This document shows positions 36,448 through 46,714 of a stretch of DNA of 64,000 bases, in pieces. The DNA comes from Malachius bipustulatus (taxonomy: Eukaryota; Arthropoda; Insecta; Coleoptera; Melyridae): contig OU342630.1 in the NCBI GenBank assembly GCA_910589415.1, positions 39,154,012-39,218,011 on the forward strand. The letters run 5' to 3'. The notes under the pieces are model-generated. The model did no database searches. It had not been told where the DNA came from and worked only from the letters and a program-made list of their open reading frames with translations. Every line of letters begins with the position of its first letter. Positions within the stretch are counted from its first letter, which is position 1. Position numbers and translations under genes: made by a program.

Positions 36448-39037
36448 GTTTAGACTTAAATTTATTCTTTTCAAGTTTTTTTTTGTATTATTATTATTAT
36501 TATTTTTATTATTATGAATTCGGTATCGAGCAATCATTTTATTTATCAAGCGTATATTATTGTTATCGAGTATTTATCATTTTAAGAAGCATGTAAATTT
36601 TATATAGTGCATTTATTATACTTATCGAGCGTTTATTACTTTTATCCAATATTTAGTTTTCATTCATGCAGGTGAATAAAATAACTAGAAAATGTAATTT
36701 GCATTGGGAATAAAATTTCGAGCATATAATTTGTACAATTTTATATAAAGTAGGAGTATACAGTATCGCAGAATAGCGCAGATTACGAAAATTTCAAAAA
36801 CCGAAATTAATCTGTGGCTAAAAATTAATTGAATTAATCTAAAAAATAATCTGTGCTTGACTCTTTCAGACTTTACAATTCAAATTTTACGGGTCGTTCA
36901 TCCCACTAGGCAAGGGTTGACGTTTGACGTGATGATGTTGTTAATTAGGAAAAAATCTCCTCAAAACAAAAATATCTCTGAGCTATTCTTTACATCTATA
37001 CCTAACCAAAAACCCCCATGTCAAGTGTTACTTCGGCCACCGCTTGTCTAATACGAGGCATCAAATGATTAGATAAACGGGGTAGGTTTTTTTAATCGCT
37101 CATATAACACAACTTCAAGGAAACCCGCTTCTGAGGTGTCTTCCAATTGACAAAATTGGGAAACACCATGTACTCGCTCTATCATAGCATCCAATAAACT
37201 TTTGAGAGTAGCAAACTTACTTCCAATTTAGATACATGTCATCTTCAGGGTCTAGATATTGTTGAGATTTTACCTGAAGATCTAAAAAAAAAACTTTTTT
37301 TACACCTATGTTTCTTTATTCATAGCAAGGTGCAGTCTTTCGTCATTATGTACATAGGTACATCATTCATCAAACATTTTGACATAGATTCACCATTTAG
37401 CAAATATATTATCAAAACTGCATTAAGTTCATCTTATCTTACAGCAACCATTAAACTCAAGATCAACAAATATCGTAGAGGATTGCCCGGGACGACAACC
37501 GACAATAACCTTTTACATAAATGCAAGCCATTTAAATAAATGCAAATACAAAGCCTTTACCATGCATTTGCTAGAGACAGGCAATTTGCATCATAAAATG
37601 CATCATTATCCCAAGGAAATAAAAATCGTAACATTATTCATAATGTATAATTTTTTTTTATTGAGGATAAAGATTCCACTAGTTTCTCGCTTGATAATAG
37701 ATAGGTACTAATGTCGTATCGTTTCTGGTTTTGATGCAAGAACTTGGTAATTTTTTTGTCAAAAACCTCTAATTTGACTTTTTTCTTGGTGCTACTTTAT
37801 ATTTCCATGCATTGTCTCCAATTTCATGTAATGTTATATTATAAAACATATTTTTTCTAAACTAAATCGGTATTATTAAAATTATATAAGACATAAATGA
37901 AAGTGTAATTTCTAGTGGTTAGGCATAAAAAATAGCCAATTATTTTTATTGTCCTTAAAACAGCACTCAGTAGCTTATCTAAATTTTCTTATGCGTACCT
38001 ACGTGCGAGTTTCTTTTGTTTGAAGAAAACGATTTATGACTATTTACATCCAGGTCCTGTTAGTTTTTAGGTAAATATTTAAATTTTATAAGACACTTTT
38101 TATCTACCCCAAGGTTAATTCATAATATTCTATTCCTCTACCACACGTTAGAAAAAGGCAATTACCTGCTCCTGTGTATTACTTACAGAAATTGAAGGTT
38201 ACAATATTTTAAGATAACTTATGAATATTTAAGCAAATATAATAGCAACTATTTTGTAGAGGTACTAATAAAGCATGGCTCACGTAGATTTATCATATTG
38301 GTACTTCCTAGTAGATTACGTAGTTGCTCGGGTAATTGTGAAAAACACGTATCTTGCATGTCGTTCACAGGATTTTCCTTTCAATTTCATTTAATTATTT
38401 ATATATGCATAAGTCAATTATTATTGTTCATTATATCAAGTATTCCTAAATATCAATTAACGCATTTCTCCATAACTCCTATGACACATTTTTTTGAAAA
38501 TTCAAATATATATATATTCGTTTGAAATTACAAATTGCAGTCTTACGATACATGTTGTTTGAATGAAATGACGTGAATCTAAAAAGGATTTAATAAAATC
38601 ACATGGATGCGTTTGAAAATCTATTTAGTTTTAGAAATTAAATCCCCGATAGTACCTGCCGAATTTATTTTATTATGTATTATTTGTGGATTTAGCGAAT
38701 ACAACTTCACTTACATGAATTAAGGTGACAAAATTGATCAATTTATAGCGAGAAGAAATTAACTAGAAAACTTTTTTCGAAACACTTTTCTTTGTTGATC
38801 AACAAAATGCAGCTTGTGGTTTTAATCTTAAAATGAATCACATTTAATAACTTAGATATCATGTAACGTTCACTTGACCTACGTAAAACGAATCTAGTTG
38901 CAATGCTTACGTCTCATTTTTGCAAAAAAAGAAGGGTCTCTATCTATTTGAGCAAAAATTGTTGAGTAATAATTTGCTGCATTTCTGCCATGACTTTAAT
39001 ATAAACTTAGATCAAAGAATACTTAAATTTTCAAGAT
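36448..39037. other. Intronic AT-rich DNA
   Basis: A (TTA)n-like run lies at 36487-36515. No other feature could be supported. Confidence 0.4.
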
Positions 39038-39039
39038 TA

Positions 39040-39823
39040 TACAGGGTGTATCTAAATAACACCGAAAAAATTTAGGGGAGGATTCTTTGATAAAAAATAA
39101 ACAAAAAAATTTATATTAACGTGTGTCTGGATATGCACCCTTTTTGAGATACAGGGTGTCAAAAAAGATTGTTTTTCGAGTTTTTTAAAGATGTCTTGGG
39201 AACCGTATAAGACACAGCATTAAGCTTTTGTACAGATCTTATCATTGATATTAGCAACTATTTTAATGCTGTTATATTTATTTATATATTATATATTATA
39301 TTTTAACCTTTTTTAAGTATGCCAGTGCCAGAGATTTTTAGGGTTGGGGGATTTTTTTTGCCCCTAATATCTACGACACTGGGCAAATTGATATTTTAAA
39401 AGCACACTTTTAACCGTCAATGTTTTCTACACACAAAGATACTCTTGGTTATAACTGCTAACGTGAGCCATTTTTGAGAAAAACGGGCATTTACGATGAA
39501 AAACTCGCTTTGAAAGTCGAAAAATTAAGGGCAAAAAAACTTCGCTCATTTCTGAGATCTCCGTTATAATAACACATGAAAAAAACTCAGTATTAAAAAA
39601 GTAGCTATAAATATCAATGATATGACATTTACAAAAGGTGAGTTTCATATCTCAAACGGTTCCCCAAATATCTTCAAAAAACTGGTAAAATAATCTTTTT
39701 TTGACACCCTGTATCTCAAAAAGGGTGCATTTCCAGACACACGTTTGTACGACATTTTTTGTTTATTTTTGACCAAAGAATCAGCTCTTAAATTTTTTCG
39801 GTATTATTTAGATACACCCTGTA
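39040..39823. mobile_element. ACAGGGTG-ended foldback element with TA duplication (784 bp)
   Basis: The ends TACAGGGTGTATCTAAATAA and TTATTTAGATACACCCTGTA are perfect inverts. TA flanks both sides (39038-39039, 39824-39825). The arms run at least 165 bp and include CACCCTTTTTGAGATACAGG and GTGTCAAAAAA, with a second ACAGGGTGTC inside each arm. TA duplications fit a Tc1/mariner-type mobilising transposase. No coding capacity. Confidence 0.8.
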
Positions 39824-39825
39824 TA

Positions 39826-41644
39826 TCCATAAAGATTTCAGTTTAAAGGTATGGAATTACAATGGATTCCCTATTTAATTTTCCATAAACATTCGAAAAT
39901 CAATCTGAAAAACAAAGCGGACCGAGCCAGGATCGAACCTACAATCTTTGGCTCCCTAAGATTCGATTTAAAAATTAATTCGTTGTAAAATCGCTTAAAG
40001 TAATTTGAAAATCTTTCGAAAAATTTCTGCCCCTAAATGAAGAAAGACGTATATCGCGGAACTGTGTACCCAGATTCTGACTTTAAAATAAACTTCCATT
40101 TAAAATTGGCAGTAGCTTTTTATTCATTATTGTGACAATTATTATACAAGGTGTTTGTGAAAAATGCTTCTTTAGAGAGAGCTATATACCCCCGACTAGC
40201 CCTCCTCCGCACTTGCGGCCTCTCTGCGTAACAATTGGTTATTCCAATAACACCACCTAAGTGAGCGTCGCTCTTGATATAGATGTTTGGTAGGTACACA
40301 AAGTTACATTGCTGGCTTCAAGTATTTCATAGATATTTAACAAAATAAAGTAAAAGTAAAATAATTGAACGATAGTATTTTTAGTGAACAATAAAAACAC
40401 ATAATGTAGGGAGGCAATTTAAATTAAATGCTCTCTTAAGAAGCATTTTTAGGTCAATTTTCATGATTTCCTTATCGTTTAAAAACTATTAATGAGTAGG
40501 AGAAATATAATAAATAACCAGGGATATGCTATTATGAGGAATACCATCACTACCCGTATTTTTCAAAAAACCAATAAGGAATATGATGAGTCAAGTCCCC
40601 TTGGCAGCAGAGCTCAGATGCATATACGCTTCACAGATAATGTGAAAAATAAAAGTATTTTATCGACCAGGATTGTTAAATGCATGAGGTCAGTAAAAAA
40701 ACCTTGGTATATTGTGTTTTGTTGGTATTTAGACATAATTTATTTGCTGCAAACCAAGAATTTTCTCCACCCTCCCCGTTCCTTTATCCATAACATTAGT
40801 GAGAAAGGTGTAATCGTAAATGTATCCCGTTCCATTATTATCATCATAAAAATAAAAATGTTATTATTCCCAGGGTTCAACCCTGGATGTCATCTGTTAA
40901 TTTGTAAATTAAGCAGTGGAAACGAAGAGAGTGAAGTGAGACTTTTTGATTAACTGCATTAAATATCAATTTCTTGAGTACTTTATCTTGAAAGAGACAA
41001 TCAAATATTTTTTGAAATCAAACAAGAAATGTACTAACAAGCGAAAAAAGTCTTGGATTCCCTACACCATATGTATGGGATCAATCAATTCCTTAATAGC
41101 AGGTGATCTTTTTGTTACCTCCAAAACCATTTCGAAAAGTACACACAATGAAGACTATTTGAGCCGACGTTAGAATTTTGCCTCAAAGATCTCCAGTACA
41201 AGTCAAAGAGTTGAACTTCCCTTCTACGCTGTATATAAACATTTTCAAAATTTTCATTCAATTTTCATATTTTTTTTTACTTTTGACAACGGAATTGCAC
41301 AATATTTTTGAGTTAAGTCTTGCAAACATACTTAGCTGTTTGATATTATTCAAAAGAAATGTATTCATTTTAATTGGTTTATAACTTTGAAAAGTTATTT
41401 GAGAAAAAAAGTCTTTAACTACAAAGATTCGCTGACCAAATAAAAATTCTAACAACTTCTTCTAGTTAAGATTTAATTGCTGTTTGGTTTTTATTGTTAT
41501 TGCATGAAATTCCGTAATTAAGCTTTTTAACAAAGAACACAGGTAGATACTAATCTGACAATTTACACGTTAATGCCCATGTTTTTACTAAATGATACAC
41601 AATTTGTTCATACCTATCTTATGTTAATAATAAGTTCAACTAAC
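39826..41644. other. Proximal part of intron 1
   Basis: Near 39925-39950 a GGTTCGATCC box (minus strand) recalls a tRNA B box, but no tRNA fold is supported. The 153-codon frame at 40492-40953 lacks recognisable motifs. AAAAATGCTTCTT (40159) and AAGAAGCATTTTT (40438) are inverted, possibly another small foldback. Confidence 0.35.
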
Positions 41645-42033
41645 CTTTGTTCCACTGTTAAATTCGCAAGTTCTGGAACCCAACACCAATGCTCCTCCGG
41701 GACGAGAGTAATGAAAATCTGTGTGAAGTACACCCAAGCCACAAAGCACGCAAAAGGAATCATCAACAAAAACAATATCTTTTGGTAAGTACCGAATTCA
41801 CCTATATAGGGCAAGAAATCGTCAAATTCAAACACATCTTCTTCTTCCATAATACACGCATTATTGTTCTCTTTAATTTGATTACACGAGATATCATTTT
41901 CTTGAGCACACGAGTTTCCGTTTTGGCAAGAATTGTCGTCACTAACAAACGCGCGGTTGGCGAACCCATTTTCCAAGCATGCTTTGTCCTGATCCTGCGG
42001 CTCAGCATCAGGCATCTTCTCTTGAGGAGGCAT
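41645..42033 (-). CDS. Exon 1 of an SLC22-type organic cation transporter (MFS), N-terminus and TM1
   Basis: This exon encodes residues 1-129 plus two bases of codon 130. The start ATG has a favourable insect context (TTCAAATGCC). The product is a predicted plasma-membrane carrier of small organic cations or zwitterions. Residues 1-65 are a polar, Asn/Cys-rich cytoplasmic tail. A motif EFDDFLPYIGEFG then leads into TM1 (about residues 89-112, KILFLLMIPFACFVAWVYF...), and the large extracellular loop begins with HWCWVPELANLT, including a possible N-glycosylation site. FDD(F/L)LP.IGEFG..Q followed by HWC.VPEL is typical of SLC22/Orct proteins; the long acidic N-tail recalls insect carcinine-transporter relatives, but I cannot fix the orthologue. 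The donor is CAAAG|GTTAGT at 41644, phase 2. Exon 2 completes the AGG (Arg) codon exactly. The reading frame is intact. Confidence 0.85.
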
Positions 42034-42160
42034 TTGAAAGGATTTGAATCAAGGATGCGAATCTTCAGCCAGCGAACAGCTGAGCGAGCATGTGTGATTC
42101 CGGTGTTGCGAAAGGCTAACCCCTGACGAGGTAATTCCTAACCGATGATGATTTGAACTA
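42034..42160 (-). other. Predicted 5' UTR of the transporter gene
   Basis: This is the stretch between the predicted initiator and the ATG, about 127 nt if unspliced. It is less AT-rich than its surroundings and contains one short upstream reading frame (42065-42091). Confidence 0.4.
42065..42091 (-). CDS. Upstream ORF of 8 codons in the predicted 5' UTR
   Basis: The first ATG after the predicted start site lies in CACATGC and opens a short frame, MLAQLFAG, ending in TGA at 42065-42067. It terminates 31 nt before the transporter ATG, so reinitiation or leaky scanning would be needed. It could lower translation of the transporter. This is an inference: the 5' UTR itself is predicted. Confidence 0.35.
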   Translation of the reverse strand: MLAQLFAG

Positions 42161-42192
42161 AATCCGAAGTCAAAGACACTATTGTTTATATA
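42157..42192 (-). promoter_or_regulatory. Predicted core promoter (TATA box and initiator) of the transporter gene
   Basis: Read on the minus strand, TATATAAAC occupies 42192-42184. A TTAGTT initiator-like sequence lies at 42162-42157, with its A at 42160. The first T of the TATA is 32 bases upstream of that A, the spacing expected for a TATA/Inr promoter. It sits 124 bases above the start codon. Spacing and position support it; there is no transcript evidence. Confidence 0.5.
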
Positions 42193-43779
42193 CTGAGTGT
42201 TAAGGCCAAGCGAGTAATGTCACGGAATTCCCTCCTTCCCGTCAGCGATTCGCTCTTAGTGAATGGTCATGCTAGACAATTTGGTAACCGTGTTGTCGGA
42301 TCGCAATTATTTTCTATTATTTGCTCTAGCCAATTACTTACTATCAGATAAAATTAACGGCTATTAAAATTTAAATAATATTGGTATTGCGTATAAGTAC
42401 CTACACTATATTTAAATTTAATTGAAGCCAAGTCTTTAGAAGATTTTCTTAAAAAATTATATTAAGGTTTAAGGTTTAAGTCTCTGAATTTTTTAGAATT
42501 TCTGATATTATGAAAATTAACAGCCTTAAAGATGGAAAAATAAGTCTGAAACTTTCCCCTTGTAGCAAAATTTAAGTAATATCTTTTTTAATTACATAGC
42601 TACTATGCGACTGTTCCAAAAATATGGTTCACGAAAACAAGACGTATTCAAAACGATCGACAATTTATTATTATGAGAGCAGTAGATCTGTACTGATAAA
42701 TTTTAAAATCAAACAGCCGCCTTGACTCTAAGTGCAACTGACAGAACCTAACCACCCCCCCCCCCCCCCCCCCAATGGTTTTTGAACCCCCTTTTTACTG
42801 CCACCAATTTAAAATATTTTAACTTAGTAAGACAGTTTTTTTTTTTTTATTAGGCGGTTATGTGAGAGGAGCAGTTGCAATAATTTATTGTTACCCCAGT
42901 TTTTTTCACTTCGAACACATATATTATGATAATGATAAAATTCATAACCCCTTAAAATATCTCACTACCCCTCACAGTTCCATACCCTTTATGATTAGGT
43001 GTCGCAATTCTGACAGATCCTCAAGAGAGCTATGAATTTTTGTTGTCGTGGAGTGTGAAGGTAGGTATGACTAGAACTCTTACGACGGTCTTTGTATAGT
43101 CAGAAGATAATACTCCCGACAAAAATGGGAAAATTAGCATATATTTTTTGCAGAAGTAAGCTCCTTGTCTATAAATATTAATAATAAATGATTTTTTATC
43201 TTCACGCTGGCAACAATGTCTGCAGAACCAAGTAGTAAAGCAGGTGCATAACAGAAAGTGATCTTTTATTTATACCTATTATCTCAATTCATGAATGATA
43301 AACGTGATGTACCTATACCGTGTAAGTTTCCTATGTATGAGTACTATGCAATTAATTAGCATTAAAGAACACCACTAATAACCTTAATAAAGTAGACATA
43401 ATCACAAGTTCCTCGTCAAGTTAGAGAAAAATAAACAATTATCAAGAAAGAAAATGCATAGAAGATATAATAATTAATGATAATACAAAATGAACACAAC
43501 TCACGACGTACATAATTTTCTAAATTGTCTTTCCAATATCTACATGTAGTCATGAAACTCATATAGGTAGGTACTCTTGCAGTGGGAGGTTCGAAATGAA
43601 GAAAAAAAAATCTAATTACCTACATCGACATCATTGATAATTTTCTTAGAAGAAAATTCTATGCCATGGGAATTTATGTACCTATTTCACTTGAAAAAAT
43701 TCAGTTTTTAGTTAAAAGTAATAATTCAGTCCATAAATAATGTGAACTATAAATACGAGGCCTTAAAGAAGAATAATAT
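42193..43779. other. DNA upstream of the transporter gene
   Basis: This should hold proximal regulatory sequence. A C19 homopolymer lies at 42755-42773. No exon or transposon was recognised. Confidence 0.4.
42755..42773. repeat. C19 homopolymer
   Basis: Nineteen consecutive C residues lie about 560 bp upstream of the predicted TATA box. The length may be polymorphic or affected by sequencing error. Confidence 0.9.
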
Positions 43780-44300
43780 TATTGCATAAAAGAGTGAAAT
43801 GCAGGTCTCTGTGTATAAAGCACATAAAGTGCAAAATTACTAGCCTGTTAAATGGGGTCGGGGTATTCCTCCATCGCCCATAACAGTTTTCTTGCTGGCA
43901 GTGCCCGAAACTCCAATTTACAGAGCTTCCACATCCACCAGCAGAGCCAGCCAGAGTACCAGAACAAGTACAGACACGTGTTTCGCTCTACTGGAGCTCA
44001 TCAGTGTGCTGCATCTGGAGTATCCGGAAGGATGCTGTCGGATGAAAGGAAGTTGGTCAACCTTATGTCGGGAATTAACACTGTTAATAAAATAACTAAA
44101 ATAGAGCGACATCTAGAGGTCAGTCTAAAGAACTAACCGTGAGTTCACTCTAAGATTTTAGTTTTAGCAGCAGTTTTAGACACAACTAATGCCAGTCGAT
44201 TGACAATCATGAAGAAGAGAGAAGGCAAGTATACTCAACGATTAATTTTTTTTCCGATTAATTTAGAGTGAAATTATGTCACTCTTTTATGCATTAATCG
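43780..44300. repeat. Hammerhead-bearing non-coding repeat unit, limits approximate
   Basis: GCATAAAAGAGTGA (43784) and TCACTCTTTTATGC (44279) are inverted and may bound the unit. The middle is markedly less AT-rich than its flanks. The plus-strand frames here (43852-44136 and an overlapping one) are antisense to the ribozyme and show no protein motif. It could be a Penelope-type terminal repeat or a retrozyme-like sequence; only one copy is present. Confidence 0.45.
43959..44018 (-). ncRNA. Type I hammerhead self-cleaving ribozyme
   Basis: Read on the minus strand: the core CUGAUGA (44004-43998) is followed by stem II GCUC/GAGC (43997-43994 and 43988-43985) with loop CAGUA. Then come GAAA (43984-43981), a minimal stem III AC/GU with loop ACGU, and the cleavage triplet GUC (43975-43973). 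Predicted scission is between 43973 and 43972. Stem I has ACA/UGU next to the core, a symmetric 6x6 internal loop, and an outer CCAGA/UCUGG helix (44018-44014 with 43963-43959). All invariant core bases are present. This is the compact form known from Penelope-like elements, retrozymes and some satellite DNAs of animals. No intact ORF lies beside it; it sits in a short non-coding repeat. Confidence 0.85.
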
Positions 44301-44335
44301 TTGAGTACACTTGCCTTCTCTCTTCTTAATAATAT
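44205..44335. repeat. Hairpin repeat with arms of about 40 bp
   Basis: AAGAGAGAAGGCAAGTATAC and CAACGATTAAT on the left pair with ATTAATCGTTG and GTACACTTGCCTTCTCTCTT on the right. It overlaps the right limit proposed for the hammerhead repeat. Confidence 0.7.
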
Positions 44336-44339
44336 GATT

Positions 44340-45199
44340 ACTTTTAAAAGTTAAATTACTGTTGATAATTACAGGTTTATAAAGAAGTACCCTCGGTATA
44401 GACTACACAGAGGTGTCCCTTTTTTGGAGCTCGTACTATGGGTATCTCATAAACGTTAAAGAGATATACAGTTTCGGTTAAATTATAGAAAAGATGCCCT
44501 ATTTTGTGGCTATCTTGAATCCGTCAACACATACAAGATATCTGTGTCCGTTTCTGAATAATCCTGAAAAAAACTCAGAAAACTCCTATTTTCCATTTTC
44601 TCAATAGCTCCTTTATCATTTAAAGTTTCAATTTGAAAGTTGATGTTGCTTGACATTCTGCACTTATTGGTGTTCACTTAATAATTGTTTTCAGACTCAA
44701 ACTAGCGACAAGCTGTATGGATGTGAATGATAAATTCGCAAATTCTTTGTTTCACTCTATGGGACATGGCAGCTAGCAGCATAATCGGAGCATATTATGG
44801 CACAGTCAGCGTTTTTAAGAAAAAAGGCAAAAAAAAATTTTGTTCATAAAAATTGTAAATTCACGTGGCAGTACATCCGAGGCACATCGTGGTACATCTT
44901 GCGATTCTAAGGAAAATTAATATCCGGACATAACATACTAGTAAAAAAGTCTTATTTTTATTCGTAATAGTAGTAAATTCGTAAAAAAATTCTCTCTATC
45001 ACGCATTACGGCACAACTTGGTGATGATAAGTTCGCGAAAAAATCTTATTTTTGTCAGAAAAAGGCGGTGTCGCAAAAAAAACTGTTAACCTGTAAAAAT
45101 AATTTATAAATAAGAAAGAATAAATTGTTCTTCAACCGCAGTTAGTAGATGATAACGCATCTCAAACAAATGGCAGCAAATTATTTTTTAGTTTAAAAC
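44340..45199. other. Intergenic AT-rich DNA
   Basis: 44430-44640 distantly resembles the arm at 10980-11480 (GAGATATACAG, ATCTTGAATC, AATAATCCTGAAAAAAACT). Nothing else. Confidence 0.35.
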
Positions 45200-45425
45200 A
45201 AAGGAAAATTGGTCTTAATAGATAGGATAAGACAAATTCGCTCTACTGCGGTAATACTGAGCTTTGAGAACCAGCTCATTCTACCTAGACACATTCTTTC
45301 AATTTAAATAGTTGAATAGACGAACACAAACATCCATGGCGAGACTGGGATTCAAACCCAGGTGGTGACAGTCTCAAGGCGGCTAAGTAGCCTGCACTCT
45401 ACCCCGCCAAGCCACAGCCCGCTTT
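45200..45425 (-). mobile_element. tRNA-derived SINE
   Basis: The minus strand starts GCGGGCTGTGGCTTGGCGGG. An A-box-like TGGCTTGGCGGGG lies at 45414-45402 and a B-box GGTTTGAATCCC at 45358-45347. The spacing between boxes (about 50 nt) suits an RNA polymerase III promoter. The cloverleaf is not intact, which separates it from a functional tRNA. The body runs toward lower coordinates; its end is unclear. Confidence 0.6.
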
Positions 45426-46559
45426 TTTTTAGTTGAAAACACAAAAAATCGGTGCTAACTTCATGCACACTTGTAAACTACTTACACAATTCGCGTATGT
45501 TGGCTAAAATAATTATTGAACTTGTAAACCTATGAAAACTATTCAAATCATAGTTAGATTTTTTCCAATTTCCTTCTTAATTGAGGTCTCATCTCGCAAT
45601 TATTCGCAATTCTCGGGAAAACTGCACGATTTTTTTTATTCGCAAACCATGCAAAAATTCAGTAACCGCACACAATGCATACGAGACGCATGAAAAGTTA
45701 CCAACAGCATTTAGTGTATCTTTTGATAACTGATGACAAAAATTTGTTTTGCCAATTTTAAAGATAAGATAACATTTCTAAATTTAAGGATAGTTCAAGT
45801 TGCTTCTTTTGAAAAGGGTCTACACTACAAAAACTACCATTTGATTTTCGTAATAATAAGTATTTTTTAATCATGAATAATATTCAGGCACTTTTTCAGA
45901 ACTATACAATACAGAAAAAAAAAATTCTTTTCTAGTTTGCCTGTGGTTTGTGTGGGAAAGGGAGAAACATTGCAGAAATGCAATTTACAGATAGTAAAGA
46001 TTCACGAAAATATTATTTGACGACCAAACATATGCCCTGGATGACCGTCATAGGGAATCGTACAATCTGGAGATCAAAATTTCCAGAATCAAAAGTAGGT
46101 GTGAACAAGAGTCTGATTAGAAAGCGGGAAGGAATATAAGATTTTGTTGATTTTCTAAGAATTAGGTACCTACGTTTTACTTTGATTTTGTAACAATGCC
46201 GTGTTATTATACAATTTTATTCTACGGCGACGAAATCAGAAGAATTAGTTTAATTTTCGCAAAAGCGTGCCAGCCCCAGCGGGTTGAAGCGATTCAAGGA
46301 AGCAAAGGTTTCAACCACTTTTTGGTAAAACTTACGTAATAGGTATTTTGCACAACCAACCAAATACATGAGTCAAATTGGTCGCAAATTCATGGTCAAT
46401 CCTCTAATTTAAATGTACAAAATGAACATCAGCAAATATGTATGATGTAGATATACAGGATATACAATATGTAATGAATACATTCATTTTCTAGGTTAAT
46501 ATAGGATTGAAAAAATCCAAAATGGGTCAATTTTTAAATTAAATTTATATGTATACCTA
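45426..46559. other. Intergenic DNA without a recognised feature
   Basis: A 63-codon frame at 45948-46139 shows no motif. 46260-46310 is a short less AT-rich patch, unassigned. Confidence 0.35.
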
Positions 46560-46714
46560 CTATTGACGTAAAAATTTTTTTATATAATAGTCTTGGCTAT
46601 GATTCCTCGGCTCAGTAATGACGACATTGTCTATTTTTTTAAATAACACCCTGTATATTAATATATTTTCCTTTTTCCTGAGAAAATCTAGTCGGTGAGA
46701 ATGGTTTGTGCAGT

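Larger units (their letters stand above)
19059..41644 (-). other. Intron 1 of the transporter gene (22.6 kb)
   Basis: This intron is bounded by GTTAGT at 41644 and TTTCAG ending at 19059. It is AT-rich and carries the retrotransposon, Harbinger, foldback and tandem-repeat entries listed separately. No nested host gene was recognised. Confidence 0.75.

Noticed and set aside
39925..39960. tRNA-like B box (GGTTCGATCC, minus strand)
   Set aside because: The T stem does not pair and no acceptor or anticodon arm can be folded; at best it is a degraded SINE piece.
40492..40953. 153-codon open frame within intron 1
   Set aside because: Composition is that of translated AT-rich DNA, there is no recognisable motif, and it lies inside an intron with no splice or neighbour support.
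43852..44136. Two overlapping plus-strand frames (94 and 67 codons)
   Set aside because: They are antisense to the hammerhead ribozyme; openness follows from locally lower AT content, and neither has a protein motif.
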